Source: Paenibacillus sp. 1_12 (lineage in GTDB: Bacteria > Bacillota > Bacilli > Paenibacillales > NBRC-103111). From it: a stretch of 64,000 nt of DNA. The stretch lies in assembly GCF_900114475.1 (NCBI RefSeq), contig NZ_FOTE01000010.1:186001-250000 (forward strand). The letters run 5' to 3'. Position 1 is the first letter of the stretch; each line of letters starts with the position of its first letter. The translations under genes were made by a program, and so were the position numbers. The notes below the pieces were generated by a model. It saw nothing but the letters and a program-made list of their open reading frames with translations, was not told the origin of the DNA and did not search any database. Of this stretch, positions 41,317-49,766 are shown piece after piece.

Positions 41317-44025
41317 CTATAATTGCTTTTTCAAATCAAATAAAAAATTCATCGCCATCATCGGTGTCATATTCATTAAATCCACTGTCTTTAGCTGCTC
41401 AATTAACTGTTCGGCTCTCGCGTCAGCCTTTTTCTTCGTACGATTCGAAGGTTCTTCTTGAAACAAGCTTAGCTGAACGGCCGCGGCGGTTTCATTAATT
41501 TGTTCCGTATGTGCTCGATTAATTACTTCCACAGCAGGTGTTGATTGGAGCTCCTTGACAGAAGGAGCTTGCTGTTTATGTGTAAGATTCGAAGCATAAG
41601 ACGGCGGTTGATCCGTAAGAAGCTCCGCTCTCTGCTCGAAGGCATGCAACAGCTCGTAAGACCGATCAATGATGCCTCCTGGTAAACCAGCAATTTGTGC
41701 ACAATAAATACCGTAGCTGGTGCTTGCGGCGCCCGGAACCAGCTTACGTAGAAAGGTTACCTGTCTTCCACTCTCCTTGACAGCCATGCAGTAGTTGCGC
41801 AGCGACAGCAGTGTTTCCTCTAAATGAGCCAATTCGTGAAAATGAGTAGACACGAGTGTTTTACAGCCGATTTGGTCGTGCAAGTGCTCAATTACGGCTT
41901 GCGCAATAGCCATCCCTTCACCTGTCGAGGTTCCGCGACCCAACTCGTCGATAATAACGAGGCTTTTGGAGGTCGCTTTATCGGTCATTACTTGAATGTC
42001 CATCATCTCAACCATAAACGTACTTTGACCACCGATTAAATCATCCGCTGCGCCAATCCTCGTAAATATGCGGTCAATAATAGGGACAGTCGCCGATTTC
42101 GCAGGCACGAAGCAGCCGATCTGCGCCATCAAACAAATGATTGCCACCTGACGCATATAGGTGCTTTTCCCTGCCATATTCGGTCCGGTGATCAACAGCA
42201 TACTACCATCATTTGCGTTTAAAAGCGTATCATTCGCAACAAAAAAACCATCCTGCATGACAGCTTCCACAACCGGATGCCGTCCTTCTTCGATATGCAG
42301 CTCATAGAACTCGCCAATATTGGGCCGTGTGTAGCGATTAGCTGCGCTTACTGCCGCCATCGATTGATACACGTCAACAGCCGCAATCTGCTCGGCAAGC
42401 TTCTGCAATCTGGATATATGTGCGGAGAGCTTGTCCCGCAGCTGCATGAACAATTCATATTCAAGATCGACCATCTTCTCTTGTGCTTCGAGAATCAAAC
42501 CTTCTTTTTCCTTTAATTCCGGGGTAATAAATCGTTCTGCATTCGCAAGCGTTTGTTTCCGTTCATAACGGCTTGCCTCCAATGTGGACAGATTGGATTT
42601 ACTGACCTCGATATAATAGCCAAACACTTTATTATAGCCTATTTTCAAAGACTTCACGCCGGTTCGTTCGCGCTCCTGTTTCTCCAATGCCGCAATCCAT
42701 TGTTTGCCATTCGTGCTTGCCTCACGCAGCTGGTCCAAGTAATCATGGTAGCCTGGCTTGATCATACCGCCATCACGAATCGAGATCGGAGGTTCCTCGC
42801 TAATGGCTTCTTCAATCCAGTTCATCACATCTGTGCAGGGGTCCATCTGTGAAGCAAGCTTTGACAGTGTGGTCGACCCGGACGATTCGCACTCCTGCTT
42901 CAACAGCGGTATCTGCTGAAGAGTGACCTTCAGTGAACATAGATCTCTTGCATTTGCGTTTCCGTATGCAATTCTGGCAACGAGTCGCTCCAGATCGTAT
43001 ACTTCCTTTAAAGATTGCTTAAGTCCATCGCGAACGATCAATTGGTGATACAATCGGTCTACCGCTTCCAGACGCTCTTGGATCGCTGCTGCGCTCGTGA
43101 GTGGCTTTTCTATCCAACGACGCAGCAGCCTGCCGCCCATTGCTGTGACGGTCTTATCTAGCAGCCATAGCAGCGTGCCCTTCTTCGCACGATCACGTAC
43201 GGTCTCGATCAATTCCAGATTGCGGCGGGTAAACGGGTCCATAATCATATATTGATTCTGTTCATAGACACGAATATGCTTGATATGTCCAAGTGAGCGC
43301 TTTTGCGTTTCTATCAGATATTCCATCAATTGACGAACAACAGCTTCTCCACCAATAGGTAATGCAGCTAGCTCAGACTCGGCAAAAAAGGCGCTTAGCG
43401 CCAAGTCTTCACGTCCGGACAAAGGTTCACGTGGTGTTAATACTGTCGAACCTGCCCAGGCATTACCTTGCTCACCCAACTGCTCCAGCAGGTCAGGCGT
43501 CGCCAGCAGCTCTGAGGGGTGATATACATTCATTTCGTCCAGAACGAGAGCCAGCGTGCCTTCCAATCGGGTAACGAACAGTTCACCCGTTGAGATATCG
43601 CAAGCCGCAAAACCATAGCTTCCCGCAGCCGTCACCATGACAGACACCATATAGTTATTCTTCTCGCTCAAGGACCTTGCATCCATCACGGTACCCGGTG
43701 TCACAATACGCACGACCTCGCGGCGAACGACTCCTTTGGCTTGTGACGGGTCCTCAACCTGTTCACATATCGCAACCTTGTAGCCCTTTTCGATTAACCG
43801 GGCAATATAGTTATCTGCCGCGTGATGGGGGATTCCGCACATCGGTATGCGTTCCTCGGCCCCCCCTTCCCTACCGGTCAGCGTTATTTCCAACTCTCTT
43901 GAAGCCAGAATCGCATCCTCAAAAAACATTTCATAGAAATCACCTAAACGAAAAAACAAAAAAGCATCCAATACCTCCGCCTTGATGGCCAGATATTGCT
44001 CGATCATCGGCGTGTATGTCGCCAT
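41317..44025 (-). CDS. mutS: DNA mismatch repair protein MutS
   Basis: 902 residues. Mismatch-recognition domain with FLFFRLGDFYEMFFEDA at about residue 27, connector, lever and clamp domains, then ATPase domain with GPNMAGKSTYMR near 620, DDLIGGQSTFMVEM, DELGRGTSTGEGMA and STHFHELAHLE. The tail (residues 800-902) is low in conservation and may hold a beta-clamp-binding motif. GGAGG lies 7 nt before the ATG at 44025; the frame to 44055 has none. Confidence 0.97.
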   Translation of the reverse strand: MATYTPMIEQYLAIKAEVLDAFLFFRLGDFYEMFFEDAILASRELEITLTGREGGAEERIPMCGIPHHAADNYIARLIEKGYKVAICEQVEDPSQAKGVVRREVVRIVTPGTVMDARSLSEKNNYMVSVMVTAAGSYGFAACDISTGELFVTRLEGTLALVLDEMNVYHPSELLATPDLLEQLGEQGNAWAGSTVLTPREPLSGREDLALSAFFAESELAALPIGGEAVVRQLMEYLIETQKRSLGHIKHIRVYEQNQYMIMDPFTRRNLELIETVRDRAKKGTLLWLLDKTVTAMGGRLLRRWIEKPLTSAAAIQERLEAVDRLYHQLIVRDGLKQSLKEVYDLERLVARIAYGNANARDLCSLKVTLQQIPLLKQECESSGSTTLSKLASQMDPCTDVMNWIEEAISEEPPISIRDGGMIKPGYHDYLDQLREASTNGKQWIAALEKQERERTGVKSLKIGYNKVFGYYIEVSKSNLSTLEASRYERKQTLANAERFITPELKEKEGLILEAQEKMVDLEYELFMQLRDKLSAHISRLQKLAEQIAAVDVYQSMAAVSAANRYTRPNIGEFYELHIEEGRHPVVEAVMQDGFFVANDTLLNANDGSMLLITGPNMAGKSTYMRQVAIICLMAQIGCFVPAKSATVPIIDRIFTRIGAADDLIGGQSTFMVEMMDIQVMTDKATSKSLVIIDELGRGTSTGEGMAIAQAVIEHLHDQIGCKTLVSTHFHELAHLEETLLSLRNYCMAVKESGRQVTFLRKLVPGAASTSYGIYCAQIAGLPGGIIDRSYELLHAFEQRAELLTDQPPSYASNLTHKQQAPSVKELQSTPAVEVINRAHTEQINETAAAVQLSLFQEEPSNRTKKKADARAEQLIEQLKTVDLMNMTPMMAMNFLFDLKKQL

Positions 44026-44093
44026 GCTGCAACCTCCATGCACGTATGCATTCATAATGTAATAGTCAATTTTATTGATATTTTTCTATTATA

Positions 44094-45530
44094 TCATGAA
44101 TGCACGGACGATTCTTCTTTTCTATGATAAGGGCCGATTTGCCATTTTCTCCTTAAATCCTGCTGCTCATCCCATGCTTCCATTTTAAGCAGCATAGCTT
44201 TAAGTGGTACGAGCCAGCGTTCATACTTGCGATAAGCAGGAAGACGAACCAGATCATTCCACAAAGTGGGCAGTAATGGGCGAATTGCTAGCTTGTCACC
44301 GGCATAATACGCTTCCTGAACAGACAAATCATGAAGAGGACGCGCAGGCAGCAAGCGATAATGATCTGCTATGAGTTTGGCGAGAGCGAACACACCCTTG
44401 GTAACCTTCGGGGATATGAGCCAGCTTGGCAATACACGATATTCAAAGCCACCATGGCGCTGCTTGCGGTAATCCCCAAGAAATCCGTATTTGGGCTTTC
44501 TTCGTCCAGTAGTAGGTGCCTCAATCAACGTAAGCGGCAAAGCCAGATAGTTATCCAGTACACGCAGAAGATCCACGTTTAACCAGACTCCACTAAAATG
44601 AAGGTGTCCACCTAAAGGAAAGCCTTGAACTGGCATCCCGCCTGACAACCATTCGAGCGTACTGTCTGTTATTCTTCTTGATGCCATTTGCATCGTACGG
44701 TACAGCTGGTTAGCCAATTGATCGACCTCAAGGCTCGGTTCCGGTCGCAGCTCTGCCAGCGGATAAATTTTCCGGAAGCTCGGCAGCACAATCGCATCAC
44801 AGCCAACCGGACCGTCTTTAGTCAAAAATTTGGAAGCAAACGTAACTTTGCCTCTTGTGTCACGCAATAAAAATTCCGGGTCTGCACCCAGTAATGCTAC
44901 CTCTTTGCTTATGTAGGAAGCATCTAGTTCTTCGGCAAAGCTATGGATGGCATCCGCGAACAGCTCCGCAAGACGTTCCGTCAGTTGAGGAGCTGCCTGT
45001 ACCTCAAGCACGACAAGCTCCCCTCCTGGCCGTACCCCTATATGAACGATGCCATAGTCCAGACCGAGTGCATAAAGCGCCTTAACCGCCTCACGTTTCG
45101 AGCGAACCGCATGATAAGAAAGCGTCACAATAGACAGTTCCTCGAAATCGTCCACCTCTGATTTTGGTCGTGATGTCGGCAGCTGCGAACCATAAAAAAC
45201 AGCCGATTGCTTTTGATATAGGCTCAATGCCTGTAAATGAAACACAGGAATCCTATACTCATAAGAAAATCGCTGTCCTACTGATTCCCAATCACTCTGA
45301 ATCCCATGAAGCTTCAACAATGCCGAAGCTTTCTCAGGATTCGCTGCACGGAGCTGGCTTTTTACCGGCTGCAGAGTCAGCTGCTCCTGTCTTTGAGGCT
45401 GAAAACAACCCCAATGAATGATGCAGGTCGAATCAAGCTGTACAGGCAAACGTGTACCGTTAGGCACGCGAAGACGATCAAGCAATAGCGGTATTGTCGG
45501 TTCATTTGAGTGCAAGAGCCATACCCTCAT
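44094..45530 (-). CDS. two-part amidoligase protein (COOH-NH2 ligase family)
   Basis: 478 residues. The C-terminal half (about 225-430) fits the phage-phiEco32-type COOH-NH2 ligase, a glutamate-cysteine-ligase-like fold: LLGADPEFLLRD, PVGCDAIVLP, LRPEPSL, PLGGHLHFSGVWLN and RHGGFEYRVLPSW. The N-terminal half (1-210) ends with YALGLDYGIVHIGVRPGGELVVLEVQAAP, like the metal-binding end of an ATP-grasp ligase but without the full catalytic set, so it may be a remnant or a binding module. It would join a carboxylate to an amine, substrate unknown. The ATG at 45530 has GGGG 7 nt upstream; the longer frame to 45653 runs through the cotE terminator. Confidence 0.85.
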   Translation of the reverse strand: MRVWLLHSNEPTIPLLLDRLRVPNGTRLPVQLDSTCIIHWGCFQPQRQEQLTLQPVKSQLRAANPEKASALLKLHGIQSDWESVGQRFSYEYRIPVFHLQALSLYQKQSAVFYGSQLPTSRPKSEVDDFEELSIVTLSYHAVRSKREAVKALYALGLDYGIVHIGVRPGGELVVLEVQAAPQLTERLAELFADAIHSFAEELDASYISKEVALLGADPEFLLRDTRGKVTFASKFLTKDGPVGCDAIVLPSFRKIYPLAELRPEPSLEVDQLANQLYRTMQMASRRITDSTLEWLSGGMPVQGFPLGGHLHFSGVWLNVDLLRVLDNYLALPLTLIEAPTTGRRKPKYGFLGDYRKQRHGGFEYRVLPSWLISPKVTKGVFALAKLIADHYRLLPARPLHDLSVQEAYYAGDKLAIRPLLPTLWNDLVRLPAYRKYERWLVPLKAMLLKMEAWDEQQDLRRKWQIGPYHRKEESSVHS

Positions 45531-45604
45531 GATACTTCCCCCCAGTGGTCTTTTTACATGAAGTGAAGCTCCAATTAGAGAAGCACCGGAATCAAAGCCA
45601 ATTC

Positions 45605-45632
45605 GAACAAAAAGAGGGCTGACGCCCTCTGT
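45605..45632 (-). terminator. Rho-independent terminator after cotE
   Basis: AGAGGGC (45613-45619) pairs with GCCCTCT (45624-45630) over a 4-nt loop; on the minus strand TTTTTG follows. It separates cotE from the amidoligase gene and rules out the amidoligase start at 45653. Confidence 0.85.
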
Positions 45633-45671
45633 CGAATTGAACTTAAGTGTCATATAATAAAAGCAGGAGCA

Positions 45672-46238
45672 TCAGTTCAAATCGTCATCCAGCAGATCCG
45701 GATCCAAATCTTCGTAATCATCGCTGCCTGCATCATCAAACTCCACATGCTTATCGTCAAAATCATTGCAGCCGTTCGCGGACACCACTACGCAAACTTT
45801 TGTTTCAGCGATCATTTCCACCTTGAATTCACGTTCCACCCGTACAATTACACTGTCACCACGTGAAGAGATACTGGCTTCCACGCAATTGGGCTCCTGA
45901 GTAGCGACAGCCGATACTTCAGCGGTTATCGGCTTGTGGCGTTTATCCAGGTAAGAAAGCCCTACTACCTCCACGTACGAAATCGTTTCTTTGGCAACAT
46001 CCGTCTTGGTATTTTTATTGTAGGAGTACCAGATATTGATATCGTAAGTACCCACCACCTCGACGTTTTCGCCAGATTTCACCGCCTCATACTGGTTGTT
46101 GATAATCCATGCACCCAGTATACTTGTCGGAGCATGAGGCGGAGTGACCGTATTGGTGACTTGCGAAAATTTGCGTCCTTTTCCGCAGACAGCTTTTGTA
46201 TAGATCTCTCTGGTTTGCAAATCTTTATCTATTGACAT
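45672..46238 (-). CDS. cotE: outer spore coat morphogenetic protein CotE
   Basis: 188 residues, close to 181 in B. subtilis. It opens MSIDKDLQTREIYTKAVCGK and has the family core VTPPHAPTSILGAWIINNQYEAVKSGENVEVVGTYDINIWYSYN, followed by a strongly acidic C-terminus (SDDYEDLDPDLLDDDLN). It is a mother-cell protein that directs outer coat assembly. GGAGG lies 8 nt before the ATG at 46238; the frame to 46256 contains the ribosome site. The gene is upstream of mutS as in B. subtilis, here with the amidoligase gene inserted between. Confidence 0.95.
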   Translation of the reverse strand: MSIDKDLQTREIYTKAVCGKGRKFSQVTNTVTPPHAPTSILGAWIINNQYEAVKSGENVEVVGTYDINIWYSYNKNTKTDVAKETISYVEVVGLSYLDKRHKPITAEVSAVATQEPNCVEASISSRGDSVIVRVEREFKVEMIAETKVCVVVSANGCNDFDDKHVEFDDAGSDDYEDLDPDLLDDDLN

Positions 46239-46271
46239 CTGTTCTACCTCCTCCATTCAATCATTCATTAC

Positions 46272-46300
46272 ATTTGTATGCAGGACATGGGCGAATGTTG
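46272..46300 (-). promoter_or_regulatory. candidate sigma-E promoter for cotE
   Basis: On the minus strand CATACAAAT (46272-46280) resembles the sigma-E -10 CATACAHT and CAACATT (46294-46300) resembles the -35 at five of seven positions; the spacing of 13 nt is one short of ideal. CotE is sigma-E dependent in B. subtilis. Confidence 0.35.
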
Positions 46301-46514
46301 ATAAAATAAGCATAGATAAATCTAGATAGTTATTAAAATTCATATGCAATGCGGTTTGAATTTAGATTAGGGTCTGAGTAATATATTCATTACGCAGAAA
46401 ATAGACGTTGAAACAACCGCATTGTCGGGGCATTCACCCATTTTGAGAACCGTCCAATCATTAAGTCACAGACATTCATACCATACAGTAGGCAGGGCGA
46501 AAGGAGGGGTCAAT

Positions 46515-46631
46515 ATGGGTGTAGTAGCTGGAGTTGGTGGAAGTTGCGGAGGCTATGGCTGGGGCACTACCACAGGCGTCATACTTGTACTCTACATTTT
46601 ATTGGTGATCATCAGTCGCACATTTATCTAA
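46515..46631 (+). CDS. YjcZ/SscA-type small sporulation-like membrane protein
   Basis: 38 residues. A glycine/cysteine-rich start (MGVVAGVGGSCGGYGWGTTT) followed by one membrane span (GVILVLYILLVIISRTFI), the YjcZ family pattern. Such peptides are found in spores of Bacillus and relatives. GGAGG is 7 nt before the ATG at 46515. The frame extends to 46422 without a ribosome site. It is followed at once by a terminator. Confidence 0.85.
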   Translation: MGVVAGVGGSCGGYGWGTTTGVILVLYILLVIISRTFI

Positions 46632-46639
46632 TTAAATGG

Positions 46640-46683
46640 TTGAACCGCCTCCAAGCAATTCAAAGGCGGTTTTCTTTTTTTTG
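46640..46683 (+). terminator. Rho-independent terminator
   Basis: AACCGCCT (46643-46650) pairs with AGGCGGTT (46664-46671), followed by TTCTTTTTTTT. It ends the YjcZ-like transcript. Confidence 0.85.
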
Positions 46684-46791
46684 CCATGAATCTTCATAGC
46701 ATTTCTTCTATAGTGATTTAATGGAGTCTAATATGGTTAAGAATGAATATGAAGTTGCAAGCATTCTTCAATACGGAAAGGAAGTGTCGAT

Positions 46792-46938
46792 ATGCTTTGG
46801 ACTATTTTTGTAGTGATACTTGTCCTATGGGGCCTTGGCTTTGCGTTTGACATAGCGGGTAACTTAATACATATATTACTTGTTATCGCAGCCATTTCAC
46901 TTGTATTCAATCTAATCAGCGGTAGAAAAACACGTTAG
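46792..46938 (+). CDS. lmo0937-family small membrane protein
   Basis: 48 residues with two hydrophobic spans: MLWTIFVVILVLWGLGFAFD, then NLIHILLVIAAISLVFNLI, and a short basic end (SGRKTR). This matches the lmo0937 family of small Gram-positive membrane proteins, function unknown. GGAAGTG lies upstream of the ATG at 46792. It lies between the YjcZ-like gene and the convergent ArAE-type gene. Confidence 0.85.
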   Translation: MLWTIFVVILVLWGLGFAFDIAGNLIHILLVIAAISLVFNLISGRKTR

Positions 46939-46979
46939 CCACAAGCATCATCAGTTACGGGATTTAACTTTGCATGATC

Positions 46980-47020
46980 CAGCGGCTGCTCAATGAGCAG
47001 CTGCTTTTTGTTTTTTTTCC
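46980..47020 (+). terminator. Rho-independent terminator overlapping the 3' end of a convergent gene
   Basis: GCTGCTCA (46985-46992) pairs with TGAGCAGC (46994-47001), followed by CTTTTTG and TTTTTTTT. It would end the plus-strand lmo0937-type gene and covers the last codons of the minus-strand ArAE-type gene (stop at 46990). Confidence 0.7.
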
Positions 47021-47946
47021 CGCTTCGCCACTGCCAGGAAAGCATCCAATTCCACAGCCAGCTGCAGCAGAGCGGCTCGCACCTCAAATTCAACGCGGGT
47101 GACCGGCAGCGGCATTTGACGGAATTCATCCTGCAGTAAACGAAGCTTCCCTTCTGACCTGCCCGTGTAATACTCTACTTTGACATCTTCGCTCAGTTCG
47201 TCGAATACGGACGCCAACAGCTCGCCGTGAGGCAGCGTCTGGTAAACCTGAGCCACATACTCCAGCATCCGATCAATTGAATCCAAGTGCTGTTTGCGCA
47301 TATAGAAATAAACCATCCATAAAGCGTCTTCTTGCAATAACGTATTCTCTTGAGAGCGTCTGGCCGTCACAAGTGCTTCCTGTACAAGTTGATGAGCTTC
47401 CAATAGCTCACTACCACTCCATACGTGCCCATTATCCCGCAAATGATTGGCAATTTCCGAGAAAATATGAGAAAAACAGATTTCCAATCTAATCCGCATG
47501 TCCGATAATTGTTTATCTGCTTTGGGCATATAAACAATATTGATCAATGTAGCGGCGCCCAGACCTACCAGCAGCAAAGAGATCTCATTTGCAATCAGAT
47601 CGAGACTATACCGTTGTTCGTTAAAGATATGAAACATTACGACAGAGCTGGTGACTATGCCTTCCTTCAATTGGTAGCGAGAAAGGATTGGATATAAGAG
47701 GAGAATAAACAGACCGATAACCCAAATCTCAAAGCCCAACAGCCAGAACAACAAAATCGCGACAAAGAGACCGATGCATGATGCTATCAGCCTTTGGAAA
47801 GAGGTTTGCAGACCTCTTTTTTTGGTCACATCAACACCGAGGATCGCCAATAAGCCTGCTGCATTGGGAGTATGCAGGCCTAACAAATGAGCTAAATAAA
47901 TGGCAGCTATGACGGCTGCAGCCGTCTTAATAATTCGAATTCCCAT
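46990..47946 (-). CDS. ArAE/FUSC-type membrane protein (aromatic acid exporter family)
   Basis: 318 residues. Four or more hydrophobic spans in residues 8-140 (VIAAIYLAHLLGLHTPNAAGLLAIL at the start) with a hydrophilic helical C-terminal half of about 170 residues, the layout of the ArAE_1 family. Family members are associated with export of aromatic acids, but function in Firmicutes is mostly unproven. GGAGG is 4-5 nt before the ATG at 47946. A second member lies at 51022-52083, on the other side of an ABC importer. Confidence 0.85.
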   Translation of the reverse strand: MGIRIIKTAAAVIAAIYLAHLLGLHTPNAAGLLAILGVDVTKKRGLQTSFQRLIASCIGLFVAILLFWLLGFEIWVIGLFILLLYPILSRYQLKEGIVTSSVVMFHIFNEQRYSLDLIANEISLLLVGLGAATLINIVYMPKADKQLSDMRIRLEICFSHIFSEIANHLRDNGHVWSGSELLEAHQLVQEALVTARRSQENTLLQEDALWMVYFYMRKQHLDSIDRMLEYVAQVYQTLPHGELLASVFDELSEDVKVEYYTGRSEGKLRLLQDEFRQMPLPVTRVEFEVRAALLQLAVELDAFLAVAKREKKQKAAAH

Positions 47947-48000
47947 TGAATCCTCCGGTTGTGTATAGAAGTAAAATGACTGTTTTGTTCATAGCCAACA

Positions 48001-48042
48001 CAAATAAAAGATAAGATTATGAAATATCTTATCTTTTATTTG
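48001..48042. repeat. 17-bp perfect inverted repeat, AT-rich
   Basis: CAAATAAAAGATAAGAT (48001-48017) is perfectly matched by its complement at 48026-48042, with an 8-nt loop. It lies between the ABC permease and ArAE-type genes, both on the minus strand. No clean T-run follows, so termination is uncertain. Confidence 0.6.
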
Positions 48043-48103
48043 TCGAGGATACAACCTCCATCACAATATCCGACTAAAAGCTGCCTAATATTCACTTTTG
48101 ATT

Positions 48104-48955
48104 CTACCTTTTCCCCATCAGCTTTCGTTCGAGAAAGGCTACACCCTGATACATAACAGCAGCCGCTATAGCTATCAGAATGACGCTGCCAATGACCAGC
48201 GTAAAATTAAAAACCTGAAAGCCATATATGATTAAATAACCTAGTCCCTCTTTGGAAACGAGAAACTCTCCAACAATCACACCGACCCAGGAAAGTCCGA
48301 CGTTCACTTTTAATGTTGAAAGAATAGTTGGGTAGGAAGCAGGCAGAATCACCTTTTGAAAAATATGACCGCGTGTTCCCCCGAAAATCCGGATAACCTT
48401 AGAGTAGTTGGGATCTACCTCTTTAAAGCTATTTGACACAACAAGCAGCGTAATAATCACGGTCAGAGAAAGTGTGGTTGCAATAATTGCGAACTGTCCT
48501 GCACCGAAGGCAACAATAAACAGCGGTCCTAAGGCTACCTTCGGCAAGCTATTAAGCACGACAATATAGGGATCAAGTACACGGGATAAAAAAGGCGACC
48601 ACCAGATTAAGGCTGCAGCTGCTGTGCCAAACAAGGTCCCCAGTACAAATCCAACAATGGTTTCCCAGATGGTCACTTCCAAATGTATGAGTAAAGAACC
48701 ATCTATTGCCTTACTATATAGAAGCGCCGCAATCCGGCTCGGATAGCTGAACAATAACGGATCAATCCATTGCAGTCTGCCTGCCAGCTCCCACCAAATC
48801 ATAAATACGACCAGTATTAATAATTGTGATAATCGGACAATCCAAGTAATCCTCCTTGCATTTTTGCGGAATCGCCCATGCTCCTTCTCGGCTAATTGAG
48901 CTGTGTGGCCTGCTTGAGCAATCGCACCGATCTGCTTGGCTGCTTCATCCTTCAT
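48104..48955 (-). CDS. ABC transporter permease (SsuC/TauC/NrtB-like)
   Basis: 283 residues with about six membrane spans and the BPD_transp_1 loop: LNSLPKVALGPLFIVAFGAGQ (the EAA-like motif region) near residue 140. The N-terminus is long and hydrophilic (residues 1-30), before the first span. It imports sulfonates, taurine, nitrate or a thiamine precursor in related systems; the substrate here is open. ATG at 48955 overlaps the ATPase gene by 11 bp. Confidence 0.9.
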   Translation of the reverse strand: MKDEAAKQIGAIAQAGHTAQLAEKEHGRFRKNARRITWIVRLSQLLILVVFMIWWELAGRLQWIDPLLFSYPSRIAALLYSKAIDGSLLIHLEVTIWETIVGFVLGTLFGTAAAALIWWSPFLSRVLDPYIVVLNSLPKVALGPLFIVAFGAGQFAIIATTLSLTVIITLLVVSNSFKEVDPNYSKVIRIFGGTRGHIFQKVILPASYPTILSTLKVNVGLSWVGVIVGEFLVSKEGLGYLIIYGFQVFNFTLVIGSVILIAIAAAVMYQGVAFLERKLMGKR

Positions 48956-49736
48956 CTACAGGATACACCTCCTTCTCCTCAAGATGCTTCCACAACTCAT
49001 GGAATAGCTCATGAAAACCGGGTTTTTCACGAGCCGTTAAAGGAAGCGCTTCGCGAATCGCCTTGGGTACCTCGATCTCAGTCCTAATTCGTCCCGGATT
49101 TGCCTGCAGTACAATAATGCGATCACTCATAGCTATCGCCTCTGTAATATCATGAGTAACGAGAATGACCGTTTTGTTCAAAGCACTGAGTGTACTCGCA
49201 ACCAAATCTTCCAGCTGCAGCTTGGTCTGGTAATCGAGCGCCGAGAACGGCTCATCGAGCAATAATGTATCGGGTTCTGTCGCCAAGGTGCGTACCAGCG
49301 CCACACGCTGACGCATGCCGCCGGACAGCTGATGCGGATAACTGCCGAGGGCATGGGACAAACCCATGTCACTCAGCAGCTGATTCACGATCTCCTTATC
49401 CGCAGCTGTTGTTCGTCCCATTAATTCAAGACCAATGGAAGCATTTTCGTAGATGGTAAGCCAAGGAAACAAGTAATCCTGCTGCAGCATATAGCCAACT
49501 TTGGAGGTAGGCTGGCTTACAGGCTCGCCTGCGACTGAAACCGTTCCTACTGTGGGTGTCAAAAGCCCACTGATGAGTGAAAGCAACGTTGTTTTGCCGC
49601 ATCCGCTAGGTCCAATTAAGCTGACAAACTCCCCCTGCTTAACATTGAGGTTCATATGCTCCACAGCAAGAAAGGCGCCACGATTGTTCACATAAACATG
49701 AGAAACTTCTTTAAGTACTACTGAATCCAGCAGCAT
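48945..49736 (-). CDS. ABC transporter ATP-binding protein (SsuB/TauB/NrtD-like)
   Basis: 263 residues. Walker A GPSGCGKTTLL at about 43, Q-loop MLQQDYLFPWLTIYENA, signature LSGGMRQRVALVRTLA, Walker B LLLDEPFSALDYQT and switch histidine ILVTHDITEAIAMSD. The LFPWLTIYEN stretch is typical of the nitrate/sulfonate/taurine group. GGAGG lies 8 nt before the ATG. It is the middle gene of the three-gene importer operon. Confidence 0.93.
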   Translation of the reverse strand: MLLDSVVLKEVSHVYVNNRGAFLAVEHMNLNVKQGEFVSLIGPSGCGKTTLLSLISGLLTPTVGTVSVAGEPVSQPTSKVGYMLQQDYLFPWLTIYENASIGLELMGRTTAADKEIVNQLLSDMGLSHALGSYPHQLSGGMRQRVALVRTLATEPDTLLLDEPFSALDYQTKLQLEDLVASTLSALNKTVILVTHDITEAIAMSDRIIVLQANPGRIRTEIEVPKAIREALPLTAREKPGFHELFHELWKHLEEKEVYPVDEG

Positions 49737-49766
49737 ATGCCACCCCTCCCAAAGTTCTTGTATAGC

